Source: Methanosphaerula subterraneus (lineage in GTDB: Archaea > Halobacteriota > Methanomicrobia > Methanomicrobiales > Methanospirillaceae). From it: a stretch of DNA of 64,000 bases. The translations under genes were made by a program, and so were the position numbers. Positions 33,206 to 41,959 of this stretch are shown piece by piece; within the stretch, counting starts at the first letter, position 1, and every line of letters starts with the position of its first letter. Under the pieces are notes generated by a model. It made no database searches. It was not told where the DNA came from and saw only the letters and a program-made list of their open reading frames with translations. Location: positions 1,984,001 through 2,048,000 of the forward strand of contig NZ_CP170508.1 of assembly GCF_052055875.1 (NCBI RefSeq), written 5' to 3'.

Positions 33206-34533
33206 TGGAGGAGATCCGATACTATGATGTCAGGCATGTACGTGGTGAGGCCACCCACATCGACATCGATAACGGCATTGTGGAGTCGGCCGGCACCTCG
33301 TTCTTCGATCAGGCTGTGATCCGGGTACTCGGAGCGAAGGGCTGGGGTGTCTACTCCCTTGATTCCTTCCGTCCGACCCCTGCCCGGGTCACAGAACTCC
33401 TCGAAAAGGCTCGCGATATCGCCGCGATCACCGGTGAAGAGGTGACCCTCGGGGACGCCCCTCGCGGTGTGATGAATGGTCCTCAGATCATCGAAGATCC
33501 GCTGAATGTGGACCTCGAAGAGAAGACGGCCCTGCTCGGCGCGATCGAGCGGGCGGCCCGTCTACCCCGGATCGTGAATACGCGAGCCACCTACATCGAG
33601 CGGCACGAACAGGTCCGATTCACCGACTGTCATGGAACCGAACTGGAGTTTGAACAGGTCCGGTCCGGGTTCAATGTGCTGGCCGTCGCCTCAGAGCAGG
33701 GGATGATGCAGATGGGGTACGAGCGGGAACATACGATCAGCGGCTTCAACCTCAGTCACCGCGAGGAGATGGGGAGCAAGGCCGCGGCGACGGCGATCTC
33801 CCTCCTCTCAGCGAAGGTCCCGAAGGGCGGATCGCTCCGTGCCGTTCTCGATCCAGAACTGGCCGGGGTCTTCGCTCACGAGGCGATCGGCCATGCCAGC
33901 GAAGGGGACCTGATCCATGAGGGAAGTTCGGTGCTGAAAGGAAGGATCGGCGAACGGATCGGCAACGATACCCTGACGATCGTCGACGATCCCTCCCTCT
34001 ACCTCTTCGGGTTCGAACCCTGCGATGCAGAGGGGGTGCTGCCTGTGCGGACCGAGATGATCAGCCACGGCGTGGTCTCGGCGTACCTCCATAACCTGGA
34101 GACGCTCGCGGCGGTCGGCGACGGGATCGCCGGCCATGCCCGTGCGATGCCCGGGCAGGTTCCGCAGGTCCGGATGTCCAACACGTTCATCGAGAACGGG
34201 GACTCCTCGTACGACGAGATCCTTGCAGAGTGCAGGGACGGGATCCTCCTCTGTGGTTCCCGTGGCGGACAGGTGGACCCCGGACGGGGTGTCTTCCAGT
34301 TCAATGCAGAGTATGGTTATATGATCGAGAATGGGGAACAGGCCGGCATGGTCCGGGATGTCTCGCTATCAGGGGAGATCCTCTCAACCCTCCACAACAT
34401 CGTGCTGATCGGCAATGATCGGACGATGGGACAGGGATACTGTGGAAAGGGCGGGCAGAGCGTGCCCGTCTCGGATGGGGCTCCCCATGTTCTTCTGATC
34501 GATGCGGTGGTGGGTGGCAGTGGCAGTGATTGA
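33205..34533 (+). CDS. tldD: TldD-type metalloprotease subunit
   Basis: This 442-residue protein carries the zinc site FAHEAIGHASEGD (HExxxH) near 230 of TldD, the catalytic half of the TldD/TldE heterodimer that trims unfolded peptides. GGQVDPGRGVFQFNAE and GNDRTMGQGYCGKGGQ near the C-terminus are conserved. It lies between lonB and tldE with overlapping junctions on both sides, so the three proteolysis genes should be co-expressed. Confidence 0.95.
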   Translation: MEEIRYYDVRHVRGEATHIDIDNGIVESAGTSFFDQAVIRVLGAKGWGVYSLDSFRPTPARVTELLEKARDIAAITGEEVTLGDAPRGVMNGPQIIEDPLNVDLEEKTALLGAIERAARLPRIVNTRATYIERHEQVRFTDCHGTELEFEQVRSGFNVLAVASEQGMMQMGYEREHTISGFNLSHREEMGSKAAATAISLLSAKVPKGGSLRAVLDPELAGVFAHEAIGHASEGDLIHEGSSVLKGRIGERIGNDTLTIVDDPSLYLFGFEPCDAEGVLPVRTEMISHGVVSAYLHNLETLAAVGDGIAGHARAMPGQVPQVRMSNTFIENGDSSYDEILAECRDGILLCGSRGGQVDPGRGVFQFNAEYGYMIENGEQAGMVRDVSLSGEILSTLHNIVLIGNDRTMGQGYCGKGGQSVPVSDGAPHVLLIDAVVGGSGSD

Positions 34534-35803
34534 AGAGGTGCTGCGCGAAGGCGCACGCCATGCGGACGAGGTTGAGGTCTACTTCGTCGAAGGAGAGATG
34601 GTCTCGGCAGATTTCAAGCGGGGGACGATCGCGGTGGCCGAAGCCTCGCATGAGTGCGGGCTCGGGATCCGGACGATCGTCGGCGGGAGGATCGGAACCT
34701 CTTCGACGAACGATCCCTCCCGGTGGAAGGAGTGCCTGGCGGCGGCCCTGGCCAGCGGCCGGCTCGCCACCGGGCAGGACTGGAACGGCCTCCCTGGTTC
34801 AGCAGCCCTGGACCGGACTCCGCTCTGTTATGACTCGACTCTGACCCCTGATGCCGGGCAGCTCCACGAACTGCTGGATGGAATCCTACAGGGGGCCGGC
34901 ACCCACCCGGCCACAGTGACCAGCGCCTCGGCCGTCCTCTCCAATGCAACGACGACACTGGCCAACACCCATGGGGTCGAGTACACGGTCCCTGAGACCG
35001 GTCTCTCCCTCTCGTGTGAGGCGATCAGCGGCCAGTCGACAGGGTACGAGGGGCAGAGCTCTGCATTCCTCGACATCGACCCGGCCGCGATCGGGGAACG
35101 GGCCACCTTCTTCGCCGCCCATTCGGTCGGCGGCGACGACCTCGCCACCGGCACCTATGATATCATCCTCTCCGAGACCGCGTTCGCCGAACTGCTCGGA
35201 ACAGTCTTTCTGCCGGCCCTCTCCGGCCGGAGTGTCCATGCCGGCCGGTCTTTCCTGGCTGACAAGCTCGGCACGGCGGTGGGGGTCCCCTCGCTGCAGA
35301 TCTTTGATGATCCCCACCGCCCTCATGGGCCGGGGTCTACGTTCTGGGACGCCGAGGGGGTGCCGACCAGCCGGCTCGACTTTGTCAGAGACGGGATCCT
35401 CAATTCGTTCGCCTACGACCTGCGGACCGCATATCGGTATGGTGCGACCTCTACAGCCAGCGCCGTCAGAGGCGGCTACGGCGGCAACCCCTCGATCGGG
35501 TTCCACTCGCTGGTCGTCGAGGGCGAGGTGCAGCCGATCGAACAGGACCGGGCGGTCTATGTTCGGGATGTCGTCGGTGCCCACACCGCAAACCCGATGT
35601 CAGGCGACTTCTCGGTGGAGATCTCCAACCCCTGCTGGATGGAGAATGGTGAGTTTGGCGCCCCGATCCGCAAGGCGATGCTGGCCGGGAACGTCTTCTC
35701 GATGCTGCACGAGATCGCTGGCGTATCAGAGCGCGTACGGACCGTCGGGTCGATGATTGTCCCGTCTCTCCGGTTGAATACGCAGCATCTCATTGGTACC
35801 TAG
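34520..35803 (+). CDS. tldE: TldE/PmbA-type protease subunit
   Basis: This protein of about 427 residues is the non-metal partner of TldD, with GLGIRTIVGGRIGTSSTND near the start and FVRDGILNSFAYDLRTA and NPCWMENGEFG further on. The HExxxH motif is absent, as expected. The start is uncertain among GTGs at 34514, 34520 and 34526; I favour 34520, with GGTGGTGGG at 34506-34514 as ribosome site. It overlaps the end of tldD. Confidence 0.9.
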   Translation: MAVIEEVLREGARHADEVEVYFVEGEMVSADFKRGTIAVAEASHECGLGIRTIVGGRIGTSSTNDPSRWKECLAAALASGRLATGQDWNGLPGSAALDRTPLCYDSTLTPDAGQLHELLDGILQGAGTHPATVTSASAVLSNATTTLANTHGVEYTVPETGLSLSCEAISGQSTGYEGQSSAFLDIDPAAIGERATFFAAHSVGGDDLATGTYDIILSETAFAELLGTVFLPALSGRSVHAGRSFLADKLGTAVGVPSLQIFDDPHRPHGPGSTFWDAEGVPTSRLDFVRDGILNSFAYDLRTAYRYGATSTASAVRGGYGGNPSIGFHSLVVEGEVQPIEQDRAVYVRDVVGAHTANPMSGDFSVEISNPCWMENGEFGAPIRKAMLAGNVFSMLHEIAGVSERVRTVGSMIVPSLRLNTQHLIGT

Positions 35804-35804
35804 A

Positions 35805-36056
35805 ATGATTGCATCAGTGCTGACGGTGTTGATCGCCTTTGCAGCGGCCGCCGCCATCTACTACTTTTTAAAGAAGTCCCTGACCCTGCTGATCAACTCG
35901 ATCGTCGGGATCACAGTGCTCTTCGGGCTGAACTACTTCAACCTCTTCACCCCGCCGGTCCCGATCGACGTCGCATCGGTACTGGTCTGTGCGTTCGGCG
36001 GACTTCCCGGGCTGCTGATCGTGGTTGTTCTGCATCTGGCCGGCATTACGATCTGA
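35805..36056 (+). CDS. BofA-family small membrane protein, copy 1
   Basis: This 83-residue protein has two to three hydrophobic segments and the BofA signature region (NSIVGITVLFGLNYFN, then ALGG-like FGGLPGLLIVVVLHL). In Bacillus, BofA controls an intramembrane protease; the archaeal role is unknown. It begins one base after the tldE stop. It is a paralogue of the next gene, with the same domain order and the shared GGxPGLLIVxxLHLxGI end. Confidence 0.8.
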   Translation: MIASVLTVLIAFAAAAAIYYFLKKSLTLLINSIVGITVLFGLNYFNLFTPPVPIDVASVLVCAFGGLPGLLIVVVLHLAGITI

Positions 36057-36095
36057 TCAGAAGATGTATACGATCAGTTCTCCATTCATTCACCA

Positions 36096-36341
36096 ATGAT
36101 TGTGGAACTGATCGTTCTGATCCTGGCCATCGCCCTGGCCGTGGGACTCTATTATTTTATGAAGAACCTGTTGTACCTGCTGGTCCATGCGATAGTCGGG
36201 GTGGTCGTCCTGGTGCTGGTCAACCTGTTCCTCTTCCCTCCTGTCTCGATCAATCTGATCACCGTGCTGGTCGTTGGATTCGGTGGAATCCCCGGGCTGC
36301 TGATCGTTCTGCTCCTCCACCTGACCGGGATCGCGTTCTAG
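36096..36341 (+). CDS. BofA-family small membrane protein, copy 2
   Basis: This 81-residue membrane protein is very similar in layout to the preceding gene: an N-terminal helix, YYFMKNLLYLLVHAIVG, a second helix, and GFGGIPGLLIVLLLHLTGIAF at the end. The tandem pair follows lonB-tldD-tldE, so a link to membrane proteolysis is plausible but inferred. A T-run GTTTTTTG lies directly after the stop. Confidence 0.8.
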   Translation: MIVELIVLILAIALAVGLYYFMKNLLYLLVHAIVGVVVLVLVNLFLFPPVSINLITVLVVGFGGIPGLLIVLLLHLTGIAF

Positions 36342-36377
36342 TTTTTTGTAAAAGAGTGCTCCTCCCCTATCGGGGAG
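36341..36377 (+). terminator. T-run and GC hairpin behind the BofA pair
   Basis: Six Ts at 36342-36347 are followed by CTCCCC (36362-36367) and GGGGAG (36372-36377) with loop TATC. The region probably ends the lonB-to-BofA transcription unit. Confidence 0.5.
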
Positions 36378-36454
36378 TCGCGAGTTGCTTCCTGCTCACC
36401 CTTTCAAGGTTCACAGCAAGCAACCACTCGCCCTCCTTTCGAAGAGTTTCGTGG

Positions 36455-37159
36455 TTAAAAGACGTTCGCCTCAGAGTAGACGTTCACCCGGTCGCTGAGG
36501 ATCTCGTAGGGCTTGATCTCCCGGGAATGGGCCGAGAGGCGCATCTTCGCGACCTCCAGGGCCAGGTGGACCTGCGACGACTCATTGGAGCGGATATACC
36601 GGAGCAGGATCACTGTGTCGACCAGGTACTCGATCAGGTTGTGCCGGCTTGAGTACTGGTTGTTCTTGTCGGCCTCGCTGGTCATCAGCACTGTACAGTC
36701 TTCGCTCCTGAGCATATCGACGAACCTGAAAAGTTCATACCGGCGTGCCGAGTCGGTGTCGAAGAGATCCTCAAAGAGGGAGATCGGGTCGAAGACGACC
36801 CGCTTGGCATTGTACTTTTTGATCAGGGGCGGCAGGTCATTCCTGATCGAGTTGATCGAAAGGTTGAAGTTGGTCGGATCGAGTTTCAGGACAAAGAACG
36901 AAGTGTTCCGGTATTGGTCGATGTCCCAGCCCTTCACCTGCATGTACCTGACGATCGACTCCTCGCTCTCCTCCAGGCTGATGTAGATGGCGGTCTCCCC
37001 GCGAATGAGCCCTTCCCAGATGAACTGCAGGGCAAACGTCGTCTTTCCTGTCCCGTAGGTCCCGACGATCGCAGCGAAGCTCCCCGGGATCAGGCCGCCG
37101 CTCAGCATCTCGTCGAGTCCATCGATCCCCATCCTGGCCCGCTCCTCGTTCTCGCTCAT
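36455..37159 (-). CDS. KaiC/RAD55-family ATPase, intact Walker A
   Basis: This 234-residue RecA-superfamily ATPase has Walker A VGTYGTGKTTFAL near 33 and Walker B RVVFDPISLFEDL near 120, with IYISLEESEESIVRYM typical of KaiC-like proteins. The archaellum protein ArlH (FlaH) is of the same fold and length. It overlaps the upstream KaiC-like gene by four bases (ATGA) and the pair faces the secretion ATPase and membrane platform genes. I infer a regulatory or assembly role in that system; gene control in gas vesicle or signal networks is an alternative. Confidence 0.8.
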   Translation of the reverse strand: MSENEERARMGIDGLDEMLSGGLIPGSFAAIVGTYGTGKTTFALQFIWEGLIRGETAIYISLEESEESIVRYMQVKGWDIDQYRNTSFFVLKLDPTNFNLSINSIRNDLPPLIKKYNAKRVVFDPISLFEDLFDTDSARRYELFRFVDMLRSEDCTVLMTSEADKNNQYSSRHNLIEYLVDTVILLRYIRSNESSQVHLALEVAKMRLSAHSREIKPYEILSDRVNVYSEANVF

Positions 37160-37977
37160 ATGATCACCCTGATGTTCGAGACCTCAAAGCCGATCTTTGG
37201 CGATATCCTGACCGAGAACTTCACCAGATCGTTCTCTTCGAGATGAGGCATCACCCCGCGGAACTTCTGGAAGTACATCACCCGCTGACGCCGGGCAGCA
37301 GCGCTCTCCTCCCATCGGAAGAGAATCACTGCATCGGTGATGTCGGCGATCTCCTGGATCTGCGAACGGTTCAGGATTCCTTCGGTCAGGAGCATGTAGA
37401 TGGTCGTGTTCCAGCGCTTTGAGACCCGCTGCAGACCACGCAGGTACGCGGTCAGTTCCTTCCAGTTCTCCGTATCGCTGTAACTGGTTGCGATATCGGT
37501 CAGCGAATCGAGGATGACCAGACTGTTCTCAGCCACCGTACCCAGCACAGTTGCCAGCTGCACCAGGGTGGACTTATGTTCGGAACGGCGTTTCAGTCGG
37601 CTCATCAGGTCCCGTTCGGTATACCAGTCGCCGGGTACCGTGCTCGCATCGAAGTACTGTTCAGAGAGGTCATCAAAGTGGACATCGTCCCCCAGGCCGG
37701 CAGTGATCTCCGGGTCAAAGGAGAGGTGAATATCGCGCCGGATGTCATCCTCCATCTTGGTGAACGTGATGTACCGGATCTCCTCTGGGAGCATTTGCCG
37801 CTGGTTGTTCGGGTTCCTCTTCAGTACAGAGAGGTTGATCACCGAACTGTAGACGAATTCGGTCGAACCGGCCCCAATATCTCCGAGCAGCAGGATCACG
37901 GATCCTGGCGGCACTCCCCCCTCCATCACTGGATCAAACGATGTGATCCCTGTGGGCATACGCATGCTATCAGCCAC
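37156..37977 (-). CDS. KaiC/RAD55-family protein, degenerate Walker A
   Basis: This protein of about 273 residues has the KaiC-like layout but its phosphate loop reads LLGDIGAGSTEF, without the lysine of GxxxxGK[ST]. Walker B SLVILDSLTDIA is intact. It may bind nucleotide weakly or not at all and serve as partner to the intact ATPase encoded next. The start is GTG 37977, set by GGAGGT on the minus strand at 37983-37988 with five-base spacing. The open frame to 38040 includes the probable promoter (ATTTAAT near 38024-38030). Confidence 0.78.
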   Translation of the reverse strand: MADSMRMPTGITSFDPVMEGGVPPGSVILLLGDIGAGSTEFVYSSVINLSVLKRNPNNQRQMLPEEIRYITFTKMEDDIRRDIHLSFDPEITAGLGDDVHFDDLSEQYFDASTVPGDWYTERDLMSRLKRRSEHKSTLVQLATVLGTVAENSLVILDSLTDIATSYSDTENWKELTAYLRGLQRVSKRWNTTIYMLLTEGILNRSQIQEIADITDAVILFRWEESAAARRQRVMYFQKFRGVMPHLEENDLVKFSVRISPKIGFEVSNIRVII

Positions 37978-37982
37978 TGATG

Positions 37983-37988
37983 ACCTCC
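37983..37988 (-). promoter_or_regulatory. Ribosome site deciding a GTG start
   Basis: GGAGGT on the minus strand lies five bases before GTG 37977. It selects that codon over ATG 38040 upstream and ATG 37965 or 37959 downstream. Confidence 0.6.
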
Positions 37989-38173
37989 ACGACTCCTCTT
38001 CTTTTTGTATGCAGGATGTCTGGATTAAATGTTGTGTCATGGACTATCTCCCCCAGATCCAGCTCTGCAGATTCCAGCCCTTCTGCTGCCAGGATGAGCG
38101 GATGATAGTAACAGTGGGTAGGTTGATGTAGCCTGAATACACACACTGAGGTAGCGGTACCGGAGCTGGGCAC

Positions 38174-39823
38174 TTGAGAGGGTTACGTGATCTGATCAGC
38201 GGGTTCAAAAGCGAAGAAGTAAAAGAATCCGGACTTCAAAAGCCTCGCTCGCTCTTTTCGTCCCTGAAGGGGAAGGTCTCCGATGATAAGAGGATCGCCG
38301 AGTACGACCCGGCTGTGCATGGATCCCTGGTGGATCGGACCCTCCCGAATGAGTATGAACTGGTCGAGAGTTACTGGGTCGATGAGGGGTGCTCCCAGGT
38401 CAACATCGTCCATAACAGAAAGAGTCAGCAGGAGGAGTACGTGCTCTATGAACCCGAACTCTCCCCTTTTGAGTATGAACTTATCGAGCGGATCTTTGAA
38501 GATCTTCGTGACGTGCTGATCCTGACCGACGATGAGATCGGCTTCGACAAGAATCAGCTCCTCTTTCAGAAGATGAATGGTCTTTTGACCGAATACGGGC
38601 TGGTGCTCGAACAGTCGACGATGTTCAAACTCCAGTACTTCCTGATCCGAAACTTCCTTGGCTGGTCCCGTATTGACGCGGTGATGAAGGACCCCCATAT
38701 CGAGGATATATCCTGCGATGGGACCAATGTCCCTCTCTTCCTCTATCACCGGAAGTACCGGAACATCAAGACCAACATCAAGTTCGACGAGGAGTCGCTG
38801 ATATCCCTCGCCATCAAACTGGCTCAGCGTTCAGGAAAACATATCTCGATCGGGAGCCCTCTGATCGACGCGACGCTGCCGGACGGTTCTCGGCTGCAGC
38901 TGGCGCTCGGCAAAGAGGTCACCTCCCGGGGGACATCGTTCACGATCCGAAAGTTCCGGGAGGAGCCGTTCACTCCGATCGAACTGATGGAGTACCACAC
39001 CTTCAACGCCGATGCCCTGGTCTACTTCTGGCTTGCGATCGAGAACAACAAGAGTCTCCTCTTCATCGGGGGCACGGCTTCAGGAAAGACCACCTCATTA
39101 AACGCTGTTTCGCTCTTCATCACCCCGCTTGCAAAGGTGGTCTCGATCGAGGATACGCGTGAGATCACGCTGTACCATGACAACTGGATCGCCTCGGTGA
39201 CCAGGGAATCGGTGGCTGAGAGTGCGTCGACGATCGACATGTTTGCCCTGCTGAAGTCTGCGATGCGACAGCGGCCGGAGTACATCATTGTGGGGGAGGT
39301 CCGGGGGAACGAGGCGCAGACCCTCTTCCAGGCGATGAACACCGGCCATACCACCTTCTCGACAATGCACGCAGGGAGCGTGGATGCGGCCATCCATCGT
39401 CTGGAGAGCGAACCGTTGAATGTGCCCAGGAACATGGTGCAGGCGCTGAACGTGATCTCGATCCAGGGGCTGATCTACCAGGGGACCGCCAGGGTGCGCC
39501 GGTGCCAGGAAATTGTCGAGGTGGTCGGGATCGATCCGTCGACCGGGAATCTCCGGGTGAACAATGTCTTCACCTACGACCCGGTCAGGGACGTGATCGC
39601 GTACACCGGCAGGTCTCAGGTCTATGCCTCGATCGCCGAGCGGCGGGGTTGGTCGCGGGAGCAGCTCGATGACGAGATCGCCGTTAGAAAGGAATTGCTG
39701 ATGGCGATGCATCAGCAGGACATCAGGGATTACCGATCTGTATCACGGATCTTCCAGGCCTATTATATCGATGCGCAGCGGGTGATGCGAGTCAAGGCTG
39801 ACCTTCGCAGGATACTTGAATGA
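38174..39823 (+). CDS. Type II/IV secretion ATPase (ArlI/TadA/PilB-like)
   Basis: This 549-residue hexameric secretion ATPase has an N-terminal domain of some 200 residues, KDPHIEDISCDGTNVPLFLYHRKY near 175, Walker A FIGGTASGKTTSLN near 297, the Walker B region PEYIIVGEVRG near 372, and the histidine box FSTMHAGS near 396. Such ATPases power assembly of archaella, pili or secretion filaments at the inner membrane. The start is TTG 38174, with GGAG at 38162-38165. It overlaps the platform-protein gene as ATGA. No archaellin or pilin gene is nearby. Confidence 0.92.
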   Translation: MRGLRDLISGFKSEEVKESGLQKPRSLFSSLKGKVSDDKRIAEYDPAVHGSLVDRTLPNEYELVESYWVDEGCSQVNIVHNRKSQQEEYVLYEPELSPFEYELIERIFEDLRDVLILTDDEIGFDKNQLLFQKMNGLLTEYGLVLEQSTMFKLQYFLIRNFLGWSRIDAVMKDPHIEDISCDGTNVPLFLYHRKYRNIKTNIKFDEESLISLAIKLAQRSGKHISIGSPLIDATLPDGSRLQLALGKEVTSRGTSFTIRKFREEPFTPIELMEYHTFNADALVYFWLAIENNKSLLFIGGTASGKTTSLNAVSLFITPLAKVVSIEDTREITLYHDNWIASVTRESVAESASTIDMFALLKSAMRQRPEYIIVGEVRGNEAQTLFQAMNTGHTTFSTMHAGSVDAAIHRLESEPLNVPRNMVQALNVISIQGLIYQGTARVRRCQEIVEVVGIDPSTGNLRVNNVFTYDPVRDVIAYTGRSQVYASIAERRGWSREQLDDEIAVRKELLMAMHQQDIRDYRSVSRIFQAYYIDAQRVMRVKADLRRILE

Positions 39824-41754
39824 AGAAGTGGCAGTTTGTTCAGGACTGGGTGGCGCGCGACCCGATCAAATGGCAGACCCTGAACGCGGACCTGATCTCG
39901 AGCAGGGCCGGAGTGACGGTGGAGCACTACCTGGTCACGGCAATCGGGGCGTCGATTGGGATTGGAATCCTTTTTGCAGTCGTTGGGTTTGTGATCTCAG
40001 GCCTGGTGATCGCGATGCAGAAGGCCAGCGGCACTTCGATGACCACTCCCGTCATCGGCTTTCATCTGCCGGCTTCGATCGGTCCGATCCCGATGGGGAT
40101 CATCGAGCAGGTGGGTGTCGGGATCCTGGCCTTCTCGATCGCAGCTGCCATCACCTACTTTATTGCCCTCCAGTGGCCTGGTATCCAGAAAGGGACCCGT
40201 TCGACCAAGATAAACCTGACCCTTCATAATGCGGTCGCCTACATGTACGCGATGCGGAAGGGGGGTGGTGAGATGATGGTGATCTTCCGTTCGATCTCAG
40301 ATCACTCCAACATCTATGGTGAGGTGGCCCTTGAATTCAGACAGATCGTCAGGGACGCGGACTTCTTTGGGCTTGATGAGGTATCGGCCATACGAAGGCT
40401 GAATCTGACCACCCCGTCGACCAAGTTGAAGGACTTTCTCCAGGACCTCCTCTCGGTGATCGAGAGTGGCGGTGATATGGCCACCTTCCTCTCGACGAGA
40501 GTCCATCTCTTCCAGGAGGAGGCCCGGTTCGAACAGAAACAGTTCCTCGGGTTTCTCTCGCTGGTCGCAGAGTCGTACGTGACCCTCTTCGTCGCCGGCC
40601 CTCTCTTTCTGATCATCATCATGGTGGTGATGGGGATGATGGGAGGCTCTGCGGTGTTGCAGCTCTCGATGGTCACCTACGTGATGCTACCGGTCGGAAC
40701 CTCCCTCTTCATGGTGATGATCGACCTGGTCTCGATCAAGAGCGAGGTGGTCTCCCGGTTCACCAAGAAGAAACTTCTCCATGAGTACTCTGACGTCAGG
40801 GTCAGGTCCACGGCCGGTGAAGAACCGTTCTTTGCAACCCTGGCCCGGTACGACAAGTGGCGACAGGTAAAGACCTTCCTCTCCAACCCTTTGCAGGCAT
40901 TTGTGACGAAGCCGTCCAGGATCCTCTTCATCAGTGTTCCGATTGGGATTATCTATGCACTCGTCCACCTGCTGATGGTTCATGGCGCTGCCGACCTGGA
41001 GACCTACATCGACCTGATCGACGACCACATCATCGTCGCGATACTGCTCATTCTCGTCCCGTATGCGGTCTTCTTTGAGGGATGGAACCGGAAACTGGGC
41101 GGGATCGAGTCCTCGATCCCCGAGTTTCTGGACCGGATGGCAGGGATCAACCAGGTCGGGCTGACGATGGCCCAGGCGATCACCATCATGGTCAACGCGA
41201 ACCTCGGGGTGCTCGGCTACGAGATTAAGCGGATCAAGCGGGACATGGAGTGGGGGGCCAACTTTTCCGAGGCGCTGATGCGGTTTGAGCGGCGGATCAC
41301 CACCCCAATCATCGCGAGGATGGTGGTGCTGATCACCAAAGCCAGCGAGATGAGCGGGCAGATCAACGAGGTGCTGAACATCGCGGCCAGCGATGCCAGG
41401 ATGTCGGATGTCCTCAAGAAAGAGCGGCTTGGTGAGATGTTCATCTATACGGCCATCGTCTACCTCTCGTTCATGGTCTTCATCTTCGTGGTCGGGGTCC
41501 TCTCCAGCCAGTTTCTGCCGGTGCTTGGGGGTATCCAGCCCGGTTCGGTCTCCCAGGCCGGAGGTGCCTTCTCTGGTCTCGGTTCAATCCCGATCAAGAC
41601 CTTTGACCGGCTGCTCTACCATGCCTGTGTGCTGCAGGGCTTCTTCTCAGGGCTGATAGCAGGGCAGATGGGTGAATCCTCGATCGGGTCAGGGGTGAAA
41701 CATGCCTGTATCATGGTGATTATCGCCCTGATCGCATTCAACACGGTCGTCTGA
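39820..41754 (+). CDS. Type II secretion F-family platform protein (ArlJ/TadC-like)
   Basis: This 644-residue polytopic protein has about nine membrane helices grouped in three clusters and two GspF/TadC-type cytoplasmic domains. They are visible as SVIESGGDMATFLSTRV near 210 and GINQVGLTMAQAITIM then GANFSEALMRFERRITTPI around 440-500. It is the membrane platform that works with the ATPase encoded just before it. Length and double-domain form fit ArlJ-like archaeal proteins. It ends 73 bases before a small zinc-ribbon gene. Confidence 0.9.
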   Translation: MKKWQFVQDWVARDPIKWQTLNADLISSRAGVTVEHYLVTAIGASIGIGILFAVVGFVISGLVIAMQKASGTSMTTPVIGFHLPASIGPIPMGIIEQVGVGILAFSIAAAITYFIALQWPGIQKGTRSTKINLTLHNAVAYMYAMRKGGGEMMVIFRSISDHSNIYGEVALEFRQIVRDADFFGLDEVSAIRRLNLTTPSTKLKDFLQDLLSVIESGGDMATFLSTRVHLFQEEARFEQKQFLGFLSLVAESYVTLFVAGPLFLIIIMVVMGMMGGSAVLQLSMVTYVMLPVGTSLFMVMIDLVSIKSEVVSRFTKKKLLHEYSDVRVRSTAGEEPFFATLARYDKWRQVKTFLSNPLQAFVTKPSRILFISVPIGIIYALVHLLMVHGAADLETYIDLIDDHIIVAILLILVPYAVFFEGWNRKLGGIESSIPEFLDRMAGINQVGLTMAQAITIMVNANLGVLGYEIKRIKRDMEWGANFSEALMRFERRITTPIIARMVVLITKASEMSGQINEVLNIAASDARMSDVLKKERLGEMFIYTAIVYLSFMVFIFVVGVLSSQFLPVLGGIQPGSVSQAGGAFSGLGSIPIKTFDRLLYHACVLQGFFSGLIAGQMGESSIGSGVKHACIMVIIALIAFNTVV

Positions 41755-41827
41755 AAATCGATACTCTTATCATCTCTGATGGAGACGTTTCGGTGGTGAT
41801 TATGGGATGTGTACCGTAGGCGGACCG

Positions 41828-41959
41828 ATGGATGTAGAGTATGAAGAACGGGTGAAAGGAAAGGATTACAAGTGCAGGGAGTGCGGGACGCGGTTCAAGG
41901 GGCTCGGAAAAAAGCCGATGTGCCCGAGCTGCCAGTCTGAAGAGATCGATCCTGCATGA
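41828..41959 (+). CDS. Small zinc-ribbon protein (43 residues)
   Basis: This short gene encodes 43 residues, MDVEYEERVKG followed by YKCRECGTRF and MCPSCQSEE, two CxxC knuckles of a rubredoxin-like zinc ribbon. The start is ATG 41828; an in-frame stop lies 12 bases upstream. GGCGGA at 41819-41824 is a weak ribosome site. The stop overlaps the next start (ATGA at 41956-41959). It follows the secretion platform gene; its function is unknown. Confidence 0.72.
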   Translation: MDVEYEERVKGKDYKCRECGTRFKGLGKKPMCPSCQSEEIDPA

